Source: Lactarius indigo | Lineage: Eukaryota > Basidiomycota > Agaricomycetes > Russulales > Russulaceae | Length of the DNA stretch: 64,000 nucleotides | Direction: 5' to 3' | Assembly (NCBI GenBank): GCA_025766275.1 | Contig: JAFKAC010000110.1 | Span: forward strand, 1 to 64,000 | In this document: positions 51,209-63,579 of the stretch, in pieces | Layout: each line of letters begins with the position of its first letter | Numbering within the stretch: position 1 is the stretch's first letter | Notes under the pieces: generated by a model | Seen by the model: the letters and a program-made list of their open reading frames with translations, nothing else | The model's database searches: none | Told to the model about the DNA's origin: nothing | Program-made: the position numbers and the translations under genes

Positions 51209-53285
51209 ATGAAAATCTGGCTTCTTCTCGTCGACCACACGTTCCACGCTATGGGAAACCGTTTCTCGGTTTGGACTTCTGGTGAAGAGGACATCGAGGA
51301 CTTGAAGGAGAAGGTCAAGGAGAAGTGGCAACCCGACCTCGCCGACCTTCCTGCCCCAAAGCTCACCGTGTGGAAGACGAAGGGCTCCATGAGCATTAAC
51401 CACTCAAATGACGACTGCTTGGAGGAGAAGCTCATAGAGATCCGAGCCAACCCCAACGCCATTGAGATGCTTAGGGTGGGTCAGAAGCTGGTGAACCTTG
51501 AACTCTCAGACGGTGAGACCTTGCTCGTACAACTGCCTGGTACGTCGCTCTACTGCCCCCTGAAACCTCTTGACATTCGTGTACTGGTAGTCCCCAAACG
51601 TGTTCACCAAGTTATCACAAATTCCAGTGACGACGAAGCAGCGAATGCCGTCCCGTAATTGAGAGAATTCCAGCGTATGTCTCCTCCGTTATACCATTTA
51701 TTTGAGCCGCTGACACCGTCGCTAGGATATAGAAAGACTGTGGTAACCCCAGGACCGTCACCTTCAGAGGGAGCCAAATCGACTGGCTATCGTAAAGTCC
51801 AAGCCAACGACGCCCAAGTCATATATGATGGCCGGACGCCCCCGGATTCACCCCTGTCTACAATCGGTCCCCCCGTACGGATATTTCACCCTATCTTCGA
51901 CGACTTTATCCGTTCGGTCAACCATTCAGATGTCCAGCCAACCGCCGACGACCTCAAACATGTCTACGACTTCATGTACTCTTTATCCGACCTGAGTCAG
52001 TCAGAGCATAAGTACAGTGAAAAACTACACCATTCTTTGCGCCAAATTTTGAAGGCGGATGTTCGCGAAGAGCAACTCCCTGATGGGTCCAGGCCTGATG
52101 GCACTATCACGCTCCAAATAGGCGACACTCGCTTCGCATACTTTTTTCTTGAAGTGAAGCGAGAGATCGGCGAAGGCGGCTGCGACCCTACGACTCAAGT
52201 GGGTCTCAGCATGAGACGCTCTTGGATTCACGAATCGGTGGGTTGTAATTGCGTCCATCCTGATCTCGTGTCTGACTTCTGAATAGAGAGAGGCCATTCG
52301 TCAAAAGTGCTGCTGCCCATCATTATTGGTCGCTGCTGGGGGCCCGTGGTTGTGTGTTCTGGGCAGCGTATTCACCGACAAGTTTATTGTCCAACGCCTG
52401 ACTGACATGAGGTGGATGGCGCTCTCATCAACTGAGGAGGATAACCGAGTCTATCACAATGCCAGAGTCTTCGTCGCTCTCCGCGATTGTCTCTCAAAGC
52501 TTGAGACTTTTTACAAGACACTCGACGGCCCTTCTTTCGTTGCCAACCAACCACATCCCCGCTACTTCCCTTACCCGACTTCGTTCACCTCTGACGATGG
52601 TGCCGTCACTCAGTTCCGATACCTGAAATCCTTGGAAGAGGACGCCGCAAGTGTCACATATCTTGCGGAGATTCTTCCTAATGAGCGCGGCTCGACAGCA
52701 GATCCTCCTGAGAAGGTGGTCGTCAAATTCGTTTCAAAGTACGGCAAAGAGGTACACGAGTTTCTTGCGCACGAACGACATGCCCCTTCCCTCCGATACT
52801 ATGGCCCTCTACCAGAGGTCGGGCTCTCCGATGTTTTTCCCAGACCCGTCCCACCAAGTCTTCACTTGCGGCCGGGCGTCATGCACATGGTTGTCATGGA
52901 CTACATCGATGCTCGACCCGACGTACCACGTGATGTTCTTGCGCAGATCCGGACCATTTTGACGTCACTGCACGCTGAGGGATACGTTTTCGGTGATTTG
53001 CGAAAACAAAACATTCTTTTCGACGCAGATGGCAAGGTCAAGTTGATTGACTTTAACTGGTGTGGTCGGTACGATATGAACATTGCTGATGAAAATCTAC
53101 CAGACGAGGTACAGAAGCACATAGAGCAGAACAAGAAGCGCGTTCAGGGCGAAGACGGGTCCTATGCACATTACCCGTTGTCGATGTCCACGTTGAAAGG
53201 GATGTGGGCCCCTGGGATGCTTTATCTCGAACCGATTCGACCTATACACGACTGGATGATGTTTGAGAGACTCTCGTGGAAGTGA
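51209..53285 (+). CDS. Crinkler (CRN)-type protein with C-terminal kinase domain
   Basis: The N-terminus from the ATG at 51209 begins KIWLLLVDHTF and contains IEDLKEKVKEKW, a match to the ubiquitin-like Crinkler header domain found in oomycete and fungal secreted or cytoplasmic effectors. A middle region has FLEVKRE preceded by an acidic PDG, a possible E-x-K nuclease-like motif. After an intron (about 52236-52285, ending AATAG) the frame continues with GGPWLCVLGSVFTDKFIVQR. Then comes a kinase domain: VVVKF (Lys), catalytic loop FGDLRKQN, and LIDFNW in place of DFG. An in-frame TAA at 51656-51658 separates the header from the rest. Whether the product acts as an effector in this organism is inference. 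Confidence 0.7.
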
Positions 53286-53455
53286 TAGACTCGCATTTGC
53301 ATAGTACATATAGGACGTGGCAGCATGATTACCGTAGGAGTCCAGAGGAGAGTGATGCTCCTCTCCTAGATATTGTTCATAGATAATCGTTGAACTACGC
53401 TATTATTACGATTGTCTAATATGTTGATCTAGCCTAGTCAGCGATATCACAGAAA
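53286..53455. other. Short spacer
   Basis: Convergent 3' ends of the Crinkler-kinase gene and the GTPase fragment. Nothing else is seen. Confidence 0.4.
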
Positions 53456-53704
53456 TCACCTCCGAAGTCGGCTCCAACGGAATTTTCGTTGGGCGATTAG
53501 AGAACTGCGTCCATAACTGGGTAAGAAACGTGCCAAACTGTTACTCTTTTCGTCATAAATGCAAGGTTCTTTGGTGGTGTTGCAAACGCGCTTTAAGAGA
53601 GTTGTCTTGCCGGCATTGACCCGACCAATGACGAGAATACGAAAATAGTGGTATTTCTGGCGTGCTCCAAAGGAGTCCAAGACTTGGTTTGAGACGTCGC
53701 CCAT
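53456..53704 (-). pseudogene. N-terminal fragment of a P-loop GTPase (G-domain protein)
   Basis: The frame reads FRILVIGRVNAGKTTLLKRV, followed by CNTTKEPCIYDEKSN. The Walker A (G-x4-GKT) and following helix match the G-domain proteins expanded in Agaricomycetes. It ends after 82 codons with no switch or NKxD motifs downstream. It is therefore a truncated copy, although a GTAACA donor near the end could lead to an exon I cannot find. Confidence 0.6.
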
Positions 53705-53802
53705 GTTGATGCTCGATCAATGAGAGAGTGAGGGAAGCGGGGAATCACCACCACACTGATAGAGTCATATGACGCAGGGTCTCACGCGGCCGCAACTCAG
53801 TG

Positions 53803-53915
53803 CGTACAGTACTTGGTAGACCGGTGACCGTCTGTATATGAAGGGTAAACCTGTGTATATCGATTATCATATACAGGCTGGTCACGAGCCTAAGTACTTG
53901 GTACAGTACGCTTTC
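53803..53915. repeat. Imperfect palindrome (foldback)
   Basis: GTACAGTACTTGGTAGACCG on the left faces a related arm on the right, containing CATATACAGGCTGGTCACGAG and ending CTTGGTACAGTAC. Pairing is interrupted by mismatches. It could be a degenerate MITE or a hairpin. No gene lies in 53705-54390 apart from this. Confidence 0.4.
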
Positions 53916-54390
53916 GACCTTACTTTCGACCCGTTGAGAGTGCCGACGTTGATATAGTGACCGCTCACTACGCTCGCTCACGTATAATACATGTGAAATT
54001 GTTCCAAACAAATGAGCGGTCCATAAATGACCTTTTCCAAATGGACCGAACCAAGAAAGTATGTATCGTTGCGCCAATGCCAGAGAAATGGCAGAAAAAA
54101 TGTGTGGGATTGGGTGGATATAGTGGTAACGTGGATCATGCAGATCGGAAGGGCCTATTAGATCGTACATCTTTGCTATCGAGTGTATGCGGGCAGCGCA
54201 GTGCTGAGAGTAAATGAAGGTAAGAGAGAGATAAGCGGATGGGAAACGAACACTCGAATCGAATGGGGCTCAGACTCATCGCGCCTCGGGACCAGCGACG
54301 GCGTCTCACTCCCGTCTCTACCTCAGGGACACCTTCAAAGCCTTTGCGCTGACCCCACCGCTGTTTTCGCTGCTGCCCCCGCTGTCTGCG

Positions 54391-57010
54391 CTAGCGCTTG
54401 CGTTGCGGATTAGACAACAGTACCTCGCAGTACCTCAGCTTATCCAGCAGCCACTGTGCGAATTTCGCCTGCTCCGCATCCGACGATGGTGGCACGAGCC
54501 CTGCGCCATCACTTGGCTCAGCGTCCAGCGCGTTAGCACGTAATTCTTATCGATATGCGCGATTGCGAGACCTTGTGCTGATAGAATGATCTTCGAGTGA
54601 TCATAAAAATTGAACTGATAGTCGCGTTAGTTGCGTGTTCCCGTACGGCCAGTAATAAGGGAGGCGTGCACCTGGAGGGCGTCGTGTCTTAGCTTGAATA
54701 CAATCACATGCTTCATCCGAAGGTACTTCTGCACGAAGTGCATGTACTTAGTACGTTGCAGATCCGTAAACGTGCACTCGTAATCGCCGTATAATTTACC
54801 CATAATGTACCCCTCAAAGTGGTTGAGATAGACCTTACTCTTCAACTCCTCTGGGTAGTCCGCGACCGTTGTAGTTCTTGCGCACGTACACCGTTCCTTG
54901 ACGGCGCAACGAAAGGTAATCGAAGTGCCTGCCATAACGAATCAACACGCCGTACAAAAGAACGAATGAGAGACGATGCACTGCTTGTCAGCGGCGAGGA
55001 CGAGCGTCGTGCTGTCATTGAAGTACACGCCGACCGAACCATTCGTGAGTGCATAACCCATACCATATTTGTTACAGTAGTCAACCCAGGATGCAATGAA
55101 TACCCGCTCTTCCGGCATGTCTACATCGTCGCTTGGGTCACGGAAAAGCGGGCCCTGTGAGAACGCATCGAATGCCGCACAGACGGTCTCCGCCGCAGCA
55201 TCGAATCCGTTTATCTTGGAAGCGGTCGGTGTTGGTGCATTAGCGACGGCGCCGCCTGAAGATCATGCATTAAAGATAACCCATCAGCCCCAGTCCAGAA
55301 ATGTGTGAGTAGGCGGGCCTCACCGAGAACGGCATGGGTCTCCTTCGTGCGCACTGACACGTCGCTCGCCTTGTGTTGTCTCCAGGGCCGGTGCAGGTAC
55401 ATTCACCGCATCCTTGAACGGAGACTCCGTGGTGGAACGTGAGACCTGCGCAGGCACCATCTGCGCGACGATCCTGACCTTCTAACTTTGTAGCTCTTTC
55501 GTCCGCGCTTCCTTTCGTACGCAGCACCGCCCTCCGTGATCCCCTGCAGTCTTGCGACCTTCTGGATCTTGGCGGGCGACTTGACTGCCTCTTCTTTCTC
55601 TGCGGCTTGCAATTTGCGAAGGAGTGTCGGCTCCCCGCACGCGATACCAACGCCACCGGGCGCCACCATGAGCGGCTGACGTGCAGAGCTGAGCAGAGCG
55701 GAGATCGGGCTCCTAGGCTGCACTGCACTTCGGAATTCACGCCCCTGTTGCGCAAGACTGCTCGCGCTACTTGCGCTTGGGGTGGGGGGTTTCATGTCAC
55801 GCGACGTGGCTGGATCGACCTCCCCGTCGAGTTGGCACGCCTGCCGCAAGCGAGCAAGATTCGCTTGTGAGACGAGGGGGGAGAGGTGTCGGAAGTCGGG
55901 GGGCATGTCCCGCGCGGCCACGGGTATGTATCCAGGAACAATGCCACAGGTAAAGAACGCGTGGTCGACGATGTCGTGCAACGACGGTCGTTCTTGAGGA
56001 TTGGGCGTGAGTATCTGCTGCACTGGCTCGCGGGCGTCGAGTGATACATCTCGGTGTGAAGGGAACTCATATTGATTGTCGCGGATACGCCTGTGCAGAG
56101 TTGAGCTTAAGTTGCCAGTTGGAATACCTAAGGACTTACTGATACACCTCTTTGACGTCTTTAGTTTGGAAGGGCGGATGGCCGACGACGAATGTCTAAA
56201 GGATGACACTGATCGACCAGATGTCAACTTCAAAACTATGTCCGTTCGCAGTGTCGAACGATACCTCCGGTGCAATATAGTTGGGCGTGCCGCAGATGGT
56301 CTTCTTCCGCTCCCCGGGGCTCTCGATAAGCGCGGCCAGACCAAAGTCGCCAACTTTGATGTTCATGTCCGCGTCAAGGCAAAGATTGTCGAGCTTAAGG
56401 TCATGGTGGATGACCCGGTGGGTGTGCATATAGTGGTAGGCACCAATTAGTTGCATCATAAAAAACTGTGCCTCTGGCTCTGTGAAGACGCGACGACGGT
56501 GGAACATGCCCATTAGAGAGCCGATGAAACAAAGCTCAAGAGTCATGTATACGTTCTCATCATCCTCGAAGCAATCTATGAACTGGACGATGTTGGGGTG
56601 GTCTAACGTCTTGTGGATTTTGATCTCTGCGTAAAACTTGTTTAGTATCGGAGAACAATCTGGGGATGGTGAGCACGCACCTTGGTTTTAGCTTTCTTGG
56701 TCTTGAGCGAGCTCTTCGTCACGACCTTACATGAAGGGTAGTTATTGCGGGAATCTCTGACATGATACAGTCTAGTGAAACCGCCCTGTAGGGTTAGGGT
56801 AGGTAAGGACCAGAGAGGGTAGAGATAGGTAGGTGCTTACTTCTCCAAGGAATAACATTCTTTGATATCGCAGGGAACCCGTCTCGTCTTGAATAACTCG
56901 GGGTGGGGAAGGGAGCTGAACTTTGGCATTCTGAAGAGGTGGGGAAGGCGACAGTTTCTTTTCATGGGACGTTAGTTTTGGTGGGACCTCAGGAGGTGGT
57001 TATTGTAGCG
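54391..57010 (-). pseudogene. Polo-like kinase (PLK1/Cdc5 family), disrupted copy
   Basis: Reading the minus strand, an exon with YQRMLFLGE joins across an intron to GGFTRLYHVRD and CKVVTKSSLKTKKAKTK, then AEIKIHKTLDHPNIVQF. The catalytic core reads GDFGLAALIESPGERKKTIC, with the activation-loop Thr and GTPNYIAPE. The catalytic HRD is HHD (Arg codon at 56403-56405 is CAT). A TAG at 56196-56198 interrupts the frame in the ILY-TF position. Later exons carry PNPQERPSLHDIVDHAFF and two polo boxes (SWVDYCNKYGMGYALTNG; VYLNHFEGYIMGKLYGDYEC), ending with TAG at 54391-54393. Further frame breaks occur in the linker and between the polo boxes. Polo kinases drive mitosis and are essential, so a second intact copy is expected elsewhere. 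Confidence 0.8.
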
Positions 57011-58835
57011 TTAGATAAGGGGTTGCACCAATGGGTTGTCGTTGAGGTGGCCGGTGGAGAGATCGGAGCGAGACGAGCGTAATGGAGATGAGTGTTCATT
57101 TGCCACAGAGGCCTGACACCAGAGACAACTAGAAAGAATAATTACGACTTGCTGGCCGACTTGCGCGCTGTTGAGCAAGTTAAGGTCCGACACCTCTGCG
57201 TATTTATTATGTGAGCAATACCACCCTCGTCACAGACCATCACATGACCGCGTTCACGGCCCAATGGAGCGAGACTGTGACAGCCGCCACGACCGCATAT
57301 CCTCCCCGCCAAACCACATCCGTCGTGCGTGTGTAGCTTTGATGTAACTTGTGCTGCCATGACCGTACTTTTGATTTCCTAGCGACATGTCGATGCAGGC
57401 CTCTTGACTGTCACCAGCCCAAGTGCATTCGACAAAAGAAATTTACGAATATGTCCCACTTTCTTATTTTCCACAATTCGACCATTAAAAAAATACAACC
57501 ACGATCGTGAAGTGTATTTCCAGTCCACTTCACAGGGTGTAATCTAGCTTCTCCATGCGGCAATATCCAGCCTGCCGACCCTCCTTCCATGCGAGGGTCC
57601 GCTCGTCCAGCTCGCTGCTCTTACCGCCCATGACGCAGCTCCCACACGTCAAGCCTCTCAATTCCAAGCCCCTGAAAAGTGGTAACTGCTCTCGCGCGAG
57701 AAGGGCATGAACCTGAAGCAGTAGGACAAGAAAATCTGGGATGACGAACGCCAGGCATGAATGCCACGCTAGGGATGGAAAGGGAAGAACAGGGATGAGG
57801 TGACACAATAACTACACAAGGTGCATCCCAACACTGGTGCGTCCCCTTTTTTTGTGTTTCGCGGGCGGGAGCTGAAATGCCACGGCGACGTTGGGTTGGC
57901 TTCTACTAGATGCGGGTTATGACCCATCCGAGGAGGCACGGGCGGAGTGGGAGGAGCGCTGGTGAAGAACGAGCCCCGGCACCTGCGGAATCTCGCCCGG
58001 GTCGAGCGGGGGTGGACGACGGCGATGGCCACTGGCCCTCAGGTCAACCGTAAGCGGTATGTTGATCACACTCTCGCTACGACACGTATGAGCACGATGA
58101 ACCTGGGCAAGTTCGGCCCCGTGCTCAATGGCGAGAAAAGCTAGGCCAGGTGAAATGTAAGGTACCGTACGCCTCCCACCTTACTCTCACGCGCTCACTA
58201 CACCCCCTATATTTACACAGTGCCACTCGCCTCCAGCTCGAACCAATTGAAAATTCCATTGACGCGTAGAAGATGCGAATCTCATCAAAGAAATAAGAAA
58301 TGGCACGCCCAGTGGCTCGCCATTTAAAAAGTCGAAACAGGATCGGGGCGGCGGCAGTGCAAGGGACTTGGTCAACGTACGGAGGGTCCGATTCGCTTCT
58401 GTGGGGAGGGGAGCAGCTGCGCAAGTCAGGCTCAGGTCGTGAGAACTGAGGTGAAAATGCTATGACAACATTCGCAAAAATACATAGGCCTTTGGGCGTG
58501 ACTCCAAACCCGCGCCGCAAACATCATAAACTTGTGTTGTGCTCGTGACCGCGTACTTGCCTTGTGCCTACAAATTCTGCAACAACGGGATCGAGATGCG
58601 CAAGGTTACTACGGAAGGCCCCCATCCCTGTAGTTCCCTCCCGTCCATTTGGATTCGGTTTGCGTTCTCAATCTCCCGGACAGCATCACTGATATCCTCG
58701 TCTAGGTCGGTGCTCTCGATTTCTCGCACTGTCTCGCGGATATCCTCGTCTGAGCACACATATCCTTGAAGCATATCACCTACCACGACGAGCAAGGCCG
58801 TCATAGATTCCGGATATGGAGAAGATCCCACGGCC
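57011..58835. other. Intergenic, nothing firmly recognised
   Basis: The 5' exon of the polo kinase gene may lie near 57140-57360, but no ATG-led family sequence was found. Two minus-strand frames (57530-57808 and 58125-58520) and an acidic one (58568-58831) lack recognisable domains. Confidence 0.35.
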
Positions 58836-59417
58836 TTGGAAAATCAGGTCGCAAATGATATCAAGGAGGATGCATTGCATCTCGGGCAATTCCCTGCCCT
58901 CCATCTAGTGGGACATCATAATCTCAAAGATGCCGACACAGAAGACGCCATTCGATTCGTGAAGATATCAATAGAAGTAAATGGAACTCAAGACCACCGC
59001 CGTCACGTAGATCTCGCAGGTGCCACAGCTGCCATCTCATCAAGCTATTGGGCCGGCGCAGAGAAATGGGGACTTAGTCGGTGAGTTTCAAGCTTTCAAT
59101 CACTTACTCGTATCCCTCGGCAACATGACCATCCAGGACTTCACGAAGCTTAAAGCCAAGTTCGACCAACGCTTGGACTCATTATCCCGGAAATGTCAAT
59201 TGGGGAGTGACTGGGGCGCTGTCCGTGGCTGGCATACTGAAATGTCGCTTATCAGGAAGGATTCAGATCGGCATGGCTTGTCGAATGATACACCGGGGAG
59301 TTGCTGAATTGACCTGTGAGTAGCATCATTCATTACACGTTAATACGGTAAACAGAGATCTGCCAGCCGACGTCCTGCATGCCGCCGGCTTCGACATTAA
59401 TGCGCTCCTGCTTTGAA
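58836..59417 (+). CDS. Hypothetical protein, weakly supported multi-exon gene
   Basis: I do not recognise it. An ATG at 58836 opens a frame (NQVANDIKEDALHLGQFPAL) up to a GTGAGT donor at about 59080. A helical exon and a small last exon with DLPADVLHAAGFDINALLL and a TGA (59415-59417) follow. The phases of the last junction do not join cleanly in my reading, so the structure is provisional. Confidence 0.3.
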
Positions 59418-60307
59418 ATTTGTTGTTGGTGGGTCCAGTTAGTAGGATTTGTTCGACTTGCTCCCTGGTCTTCTTGGCCCAGGGTTAGAATGCTCGACGG
59501 AGTTCCTCAACGCGTTCCCATGCTATCTTGAGACATTCGTCGATCCTATGAGCGTGCCTCATTGGGTGCACTAGATTCAGATTGAATGCCTGCCTGTCGG
59601 TTCATCGCATACCCAACGAGCACTTGCAACCGGTTGCTACCCAGCATTCCCTGAATACCCACTAGTGAAAGGCAGGTCCAGCATATGACGAACGTTGTAT
59701 CAGACGTGGTCGTTGGACTGTTAACCTATGAGTCTCTCTACTGTAACAAACACCAATTTCTTCTGCGATAAAGAAGGCCTGATTCTGATTGTTAACAAAG
59801 CGCCGTCGGATCTCGCGGTAAAATTTCCAGACTCGATATTCCTCTAGAAGACCCGCTGGGTAGGGCGTCATATCGCCGGTGGTCGTCCTAAAAATACCAT
59901 CAGAGATGGAAGCGAGATCTAGATCTAGATCTAGACATAACTCATCGCTCAACGGACGTCCTCTGAATCCTGGCTCGTGGTCATGGACGAGGCACGTCAA
60001 GAAAGATGTCAAGTCACGTGTCGTGAGTGAGGTAGAATTGGACGAAACGGGTCATTTTGCGCCAGACAGGCTCTTACAGTATGGTTTTTGCTGGCGATAC
60101 TAAGGGCGATACAGATAATTTACTTCGCATACTCCTTGCTACCTTCATTTCGGATGTGACTGTGCGCAGAAGTTCAGCAAATTGGTGTCACCTCCATGAC
60201 GTATAGTGAAACTGTCTCTATTTAGTGCATGCGTCCAGCTACTTCGAATACAGGACAATCTAAGTTACTCTACTAAATCACATATTCAGAACTGCTGTCT
60301 GTCACGA
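59418..60307. other. Intergenic with a short AGATCT microsatellite
   Basis: AGATCT is repeated about three to four times near 59913-59937. A minus-strand frame at 59662-60012 has no recognisable domain. Confidence 0.4.
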
Positions 60308-62600
60308 CTACAGCTCATCTCGGATGGGTCCAGCGGGCACTTCGCTCTTGTCCGCGCCTTCCTCCTCGCCCGCAACACGGCCCTCCATTATCTCTTCTGC
60401 GGGAACGGGGACAGGGATGGCCCCCAGCCTTGGCGAGCTCGTTCACGTCCGCAGCGGCGGCGCTCGCGTGAATGCGACCCTCGTTCGCCAGTCTCCGTGT
60501 AAAGCGTGCAATCTCGGTATCGTACAGTTCCCATTCGCGGATCTAATGGGCTCGTGCGAGCTTCGGTTCTTTCTATAGGTGTAGAGGCGGGATTAATAGC
60601 TGAACAAGGCCGTTTGAAGGAGGGGAAGGGGTGTGCTAACCGTTAGAGGATTTTGGCAGAGATCGATGGTCTTGGCACGATCTAGTCTGTCCTTGCTACC
60701 TAGAAAGGTTTGTGTCACCGCGGCGTCACACTAGAAATACATGAAAGCAACCTACCCATAGCCAGTCTTCATGTAGAGAGAACTTTGAACGTATAAGCGA
60801 CCCCAACAGCAGTCAAATGGCCTTGGACTCACTATAGGAACGTGTCCTTGCAGGTTGTTCGGAAGGTCTGTGACAGGCCATAGACGTCATCACGAGTTTA
60901 CTTTAATTAACGAATGAGATGAGCGTACCTTGATCAAGGTTAGCAAGCGAATTGGGGTCGGCCGAAAGTTGTTGCGCAGGATATTCTAGAGAGCGAAATG
61001 CAGTGTTCACAAGGCGAAGACGAGGAGAAGGGATTCTACGTACCCAGGCAGGCATCTGGCGGAACCGAACCAAGTCCACATACAGTGCGCTGCGGAGCCA
61101 ATCAATCAGTAAACGGCACCCACCGGGCAAGGGCCCGGGCCCCAACTCCCCCTACCCCCTCCAAAAAAAAAAGGTTATCACCTAATGTGGTAGGGACGCC
61201 CTCGCAGGAACTGTTCCCAATATCCCGTTTCCAAGAACCGGAAGCCTTCCATCTCCTCGTTATCGTCGCCCATCGGGGTATAGCCATAAGGTGCTTCGTG
61301 CAAGTCGAGGTCAATCAGTTCCTTCAAGTCTGCGCGTACAATCTGGTCCGCATCGACAAAGATCACCTTGTCGAGGTCCATCGGGAATAGAACGTCGAGG
61401 AAGAGAATCTTGTACGCCCAGATGATCCGTTGCTTTTCGCGTTGTTGTCTCAACCACGTCGGCCACTTGTACGTGACGAGCTCATACTGGAAACCGTATT
61501 CCTCGGCAAATTGAGGGTTAAATTCCTGCGCAAGATGGTAAGGCTGCTCTCCATCAGACAGTGGATGGGAATCGTACTAGGAGGGATGGCGACAGGAAAT
61601 TCTCGATGAACCAGAACTTCACAGTGTGCTTTGTGTTGCGCAGAACACTTAGGATCATGATCGACGCAAATCTCTGCAAAATACGTGAGCTGCAGGCCAC
61701 GTGGGTTAGTCTTTGCGTTGAGCTTACCTCGTACAGAAAACCCGACGCCACAGTGAAGACATTAATCCTGGCGTGTCTTTGCGCCGACACCCCTGTCTCC
61801 GCCTTGCTTCCCGATGACTTGAACACCGACAAAATGCTAACCCAGGTATCAGCTCGACTCACTTGACAGGACGAAACAAGGTGGCGGCTCACCGCGAAAC
61901 GATATTATCGACGATTCCGCTGGGCCGCCGTTCTTCCTCTTCGGGGTCCTCGAGAACATCGACAAACTCCTGGCCTGGAAGACGCGCTAGGCGCGGATAC
62001 AACGTCAGGCACTCGAAGCTCATGACCGTCACTTCATTGACCGCCTCCTCAACAGGAGGACTGAGCCATCCCTCATTGCCCACACTTTCTAGCCAGAACA
62101 CCTCACGCCCGCGTCCCTCCCGTATCTCGAGGTGGTACACGCCCGGGGTTGCCTTGAACTGCAGGTAGCCTAGGTTCTCCACGACGAGGGTGTCGTCGAT
62201 CGGCCTGCCGTGGTGACCTGCAAGACGTAGCTGCACGCCCCGCGGGGGGGAATTCGTGCCCCTTTCGCGAGTGTGTCCACCGACGATGATATAGTTGAGC
62301 TCGAAAACGGCCTCCACGCCGCGTTGACGCTCGTCGCCAGACAAGACACCAAGCTGGATATTATCTAGGTCGTAGAGCGCTTCACGAGGGCGCACGACCC
62401 ACGAAGACGGCTCGTCCAGGCCGAGAGTGTAGATCGGTTCTATCGGCGGAAGGTCACGGAACGACACTTGCACGGGAACCTCGTATCTGCAAATTGTCTA
62501 AGAGAAGAACAAAGGCTCGGAATTAATGCAGTGTTACCCATTATCATCGAATGTGAGTGAAGGGATGAGATTGTGGCGGTAGAAACGTTTCAACGGAAGC
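60308..62600 (-). pseudogene. C-terminal catalytic part of UDP-glucose:glycoprotein glucosyltransferase (UGGT), N-terminus absent
   Basis: UGGT is the ER folding sensor that reglucosylates N-glycans on unfolded glycoproteins. Exons on the minus strand give LPLKRFYRHNLIPSLTFDD, the conserved FRDLPPIEPIYTLGLDEPSSW, NIQLG and ESVGNEGW. The GT24 domain follows: [13 protein letters not shown], then after an intron [40 protein letters not shown] and KVIFVDADQ (the D-x-D site). LSADPNSLANLDQ, DLPNNLQ, KTIDLCQNP and a final acidic tail ending RDEL, an ER-retention signal, complete it. Upstream of 62600 no UGGT sequence is seen, although the family has over 1000 more residues. One frame break occurs near 60430. 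This is a truncated duplicate or one broken by rearrangement. Confidence 0.8.
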
Positions 62601-63157
62601 TGTAGCGCGATGATGAGGTAAGTTTGTGAACGTGCAAATACAGGTTAGGTGACATACTTCTGAGTACTCCATACCACCTCACAAGGAAAAGAAAAAGAAG
62701 GTGCGCCCAAGCTCTTCAAAAAGGGTGTTGCATTGAAGGAACAAGGAGTGATCACACGGAACCGTCGTCAGTTGCGTTGACTGGGACGAGGATGAGTTGA
62801 CCATTTTGGTTGACATTTTAATTCAATCATTCCTGGCTTCATTTGTACCTGTAATCAGATAGGAAATGTTAAAGTATCAGGTTGTTGACTGGAAGGTGCA
62901 TGAGGGAATTATTTCAATACCGTTAGACTCAACGAATCCCTCACGCTCGCTAAATGTTGCCAGTGGGTGGGCTCTTCGTTCAAATCCTCAGATAAGGCCA
63001 CGTGGCCTTTCCATGCATGAAGAGGTAACGTGATTGTTTCTATCACATCGGAACTCTAATAGCATTGTCTGGCTCCAAGTTCTGCCACTCGCCTTGTCCG
63101 TCATTCATGATATCACGCTGACTAGTAAATCACAATAGAGCTGCCTTTACCGTGGGT

Positions 63158-63158
<1 letters not shown>
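62601..63158. other. Intergenic, breakpoint side of the UGGT fragment
   Basis: No gene or repeat is recognised. The UGGT N-terminal region would be expected here and is missing. Confidence 0.4.

Positions 63159-63221
<63 letters not shown>
63159..63221. repeat. TG microsatellite, about 31 units
   Basis: An uninterrupted run of alternating G and T. The frames across it are artefacts. Confidence 0.97.
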
Positions 63222-63223
<2 letters not shown>

Positions 63224-63579
63224 TTTTTTTTGATTCGACTTGTCTTTGTTTTACAACTCAATGGGTTTCGTGCCACAGACCATGCTCGGCCTCTCACCGT
63301 CCCTGCACCATCCGCTCTTTCTTCCTTCTTTGGCCGTTGTAGTTGACCATCCTGATCCAAGTGGTAGTGTGGCTTCCAATTCACTTGGTTTCTCGTTACA
63401 GGCCGGTTTCGCCCTCGGACCACTTTCTTTGATCCTCAAGCTCCCCGCCCTCCCATCTCATCTCCCTTTTGTCTCAGCGTCGTCCCTCACCACCCTCCTC
63501 GTCACTGTGGCTCGATCGTCGACAACCTCCGCTGACTGTCCTGAGCGGAGTCGTAATACAAAGTCACAAGCAAGATAGC
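63222..63579. other. Intergenic, upstream of the coiled-coil gene
   Basis: C/T-rich stretch, possibly a promoter for the gene starting at 63580. No element is recognised. Confidence 0.35.
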
